Assembly: GCA_016295375.1 (NCBI GenBank)
Contig: JAEDLI010000029.1
Location: forward strand, 1 to 23,472
Length of the DNA stretch: 23,472 nucleotides
From: Fibrobacter sp.
GTDB taxonomy: Bacteria; Fibrobacterota; Fibrobacteria; Fibrobacterales; Fibrobacteraceae
Direction: 5' to 3'
The stretch's first letter is position 1; each line of letters opens with the position of its first letter. Shown here piece by piece: positions 22,824-23,472 of the stretch. The notes beneath the pieces are model-generated. The model did no database searches. It had not been told where the DNA came from and saw nothing but the letters and a program-made list of their open reading frames with translations. A program made the translations under genes and the position numbers.

Positions 22824-22975
22824 ATGGACAGAGCAGGAGCATTCCTTTTTTCTCGTTGTCAAGGGTATTTTTTGTCTTTTTTTCGCAAAATTTTTCAAAA
22901 TTCCAAAAAAAAGTTGAAAAAAATGCTTGTCAAGACCTAGAAAAAAAATTTTTTTAGGACTACATTTGAGTTCAA
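22824..22975. promoter_or_regulatory. AT-tract-rich upstream region of the AlkD-like gene
   Basis: A gene-free spacer of 152 bp. A/T tracts at 22868-22873, 22877-22883, 22887-22895, 22897-22902, 22905-22912 and 22917-22923 have centres about 10 bp apart, as in intrinsically curved DNA. TTGTCAAG occurs twice (22856-22863 and 22927-22934), 71 bp apart. CCTA and TAGG flank an A8T7 tract at 22936-22958. TACATT (22961-22966), 9 nt before the ATG, may be the -10. Confidence 0.5.
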
Positions 22976-23472
22976 ATGTTACGATTCACTCAAGATATCC
23001 TTCTGGCACTGCGTTCCATCGCCAACGAAGAAGAATCTCACGAGATGTCCAAGAAAGCCCGTGAGCAATTCGACTTCCTCGGAGTGAAACTGGTCCCCCG
23101 TCGGGAAGTGACATACCCCATATTCGACAAGAACCCTCCCAAGAACGATGCGGAGCTGGTGAGCCGGATTGAGGACATGTGGGCCCAGCCCTACCGGGAA
23201 ATCCAGTACGCCGCCTGCGACTACCTGTTCAGGCACAAGAGCATGCTAGGAGGGCAGCACCTCAACTTTTTAAAGAAACTGATTAAGACCCGCGCCTGGA
23301 AAGACACGGTGGACACTATCGCCGCCTGCATCCTGGGAGACCTGGCCCTGCGCTTGCCCGCGCTCCATGCCAAGATTGCCTCCTGGATTCGGGACCCGAA
23401 CATCTGGGTTCGCCGTAGCGCCATTATCTTCCAGATCCAGTACAAGGATCGCACTGACTGGCCCCTGCTCCG
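22976..23472 (+). CDS. AlkD-like DNA alkylation repair protein (3' truncated)
   Basis: The frame is open from the ATG at 22976 to the end of the window (165 complete codons). The sequence starts MLRFTQDILLALRSIANEEE and continues with helical repeats rich in paired hydrophobics. YREIQYAACDYLF and SWIRDPNIWVRRSAII, then QIQYKDRTDW, match the HEAT-like repeats of AlkC/AlkD DNA glycosylases, which remove alkylated purines such as 3-methyladenine. The match near WIRDPNIWVRR is the strongest. The C-terminal part is outside the window. No ribosome site is evident; the leader would be 2-3 nt if TACATT is the -10. Confidence 0.85.
   Translation, partial: MLRFTQDILLALRSIANEEESHEMSKKAREQFDFLGVKLVPRREVTYPIFDKNPPKNDAELVSRIEDMWAQPYREIQYAACDYLFRHKSMLGGQHLNFLKKLIKTRAWKDTVDTIAACILGDLALRLPALHAKIASWIRDPNIWVRRSAIIFQIQYKDRTDWPLL

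Overview
The window most likely comes from a Fibrobacter or close relative. Two genes point there: a secreted protein ending in a Fibrobacter-type paralogous (FISUMP) domain at 8307-9692, and a GH16 glucanase at 14007-14951 whose N-terminal strand lies at the C-terminus, the natural circular permutation known from the Fibrobacter succinogenes 1,3-1,4-beta-glucanase. The genes are mostly chromosomal housekeeping genes. No transposase, integrase, phage gene or CRISPR array is visible, and both window edges cut a gene.

Layout. 1-1622: 3' part of a malic enzyme with a phosphotransacetylase-like tail. 1657-2520 (-): pheA. 2521-2706: spacer with two heptamer arrays around a REP-like palindrome. 2707-3885 (-): ybaK then an NlpC/P60 hydrolase. 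3930-5620 (+): TPP riboswitch and thiC. 5662-8186 (-): csd-tcdA-dtd, a tRNA modification and quality-control operon. 8307-9692 (+): FISUMP protein. 9860-10810 (+): epmA. 10894-11415 (-): membrane-anchored thioredoxin. 11467-13740 (+): pilT-pilC. 13743-13844: a 102-bp nested inverted repeat. 14007-14951 (+): GH16 lipoprotein. 15057-16523 (-): M16 peptidase. 16631-16703 (-): tRNA-Glu. 16776-21037 (+): ABC exporter, ICMT-like methyltransferase, waaA and ispH, tightly packed. 21094-21315 (+): rpmB with its own promoter. 21469-22646 (-): LPLAT-like protein and DEDDh exonuclease. 22721-22793 (+): tRNA-Cys. 22976-23472 (+): start of an AlkD-like protein.

Themes. Envelope functions recur (waaA, ABC exporter, LPLAT, pili, lipoproteins, M16, NlpC), as do tRNA and translation functions (dtd, ybaK, tcdA, epmA, rpmB, two tRNAs).

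The most unusual material is between genes. Seven clear tandem arrays have a strict 7-bp period with degenerate units (TAGGGGN, NNTGAGT or TAGTTAC types), and one more is degenerate. Each unit of the clear arrays carries TAG or TGA on one strand, so three units stop all three frames on that strand. Several arrays overlap or abut the stop codon of a gene, and in three spacers two arrays face inward from the two ends. Separately, six genes without a convincing Shine-Dalgarno have a -10-like hexamer exactly 7 nt before the ATG, which suggests leaderless mRNAs.
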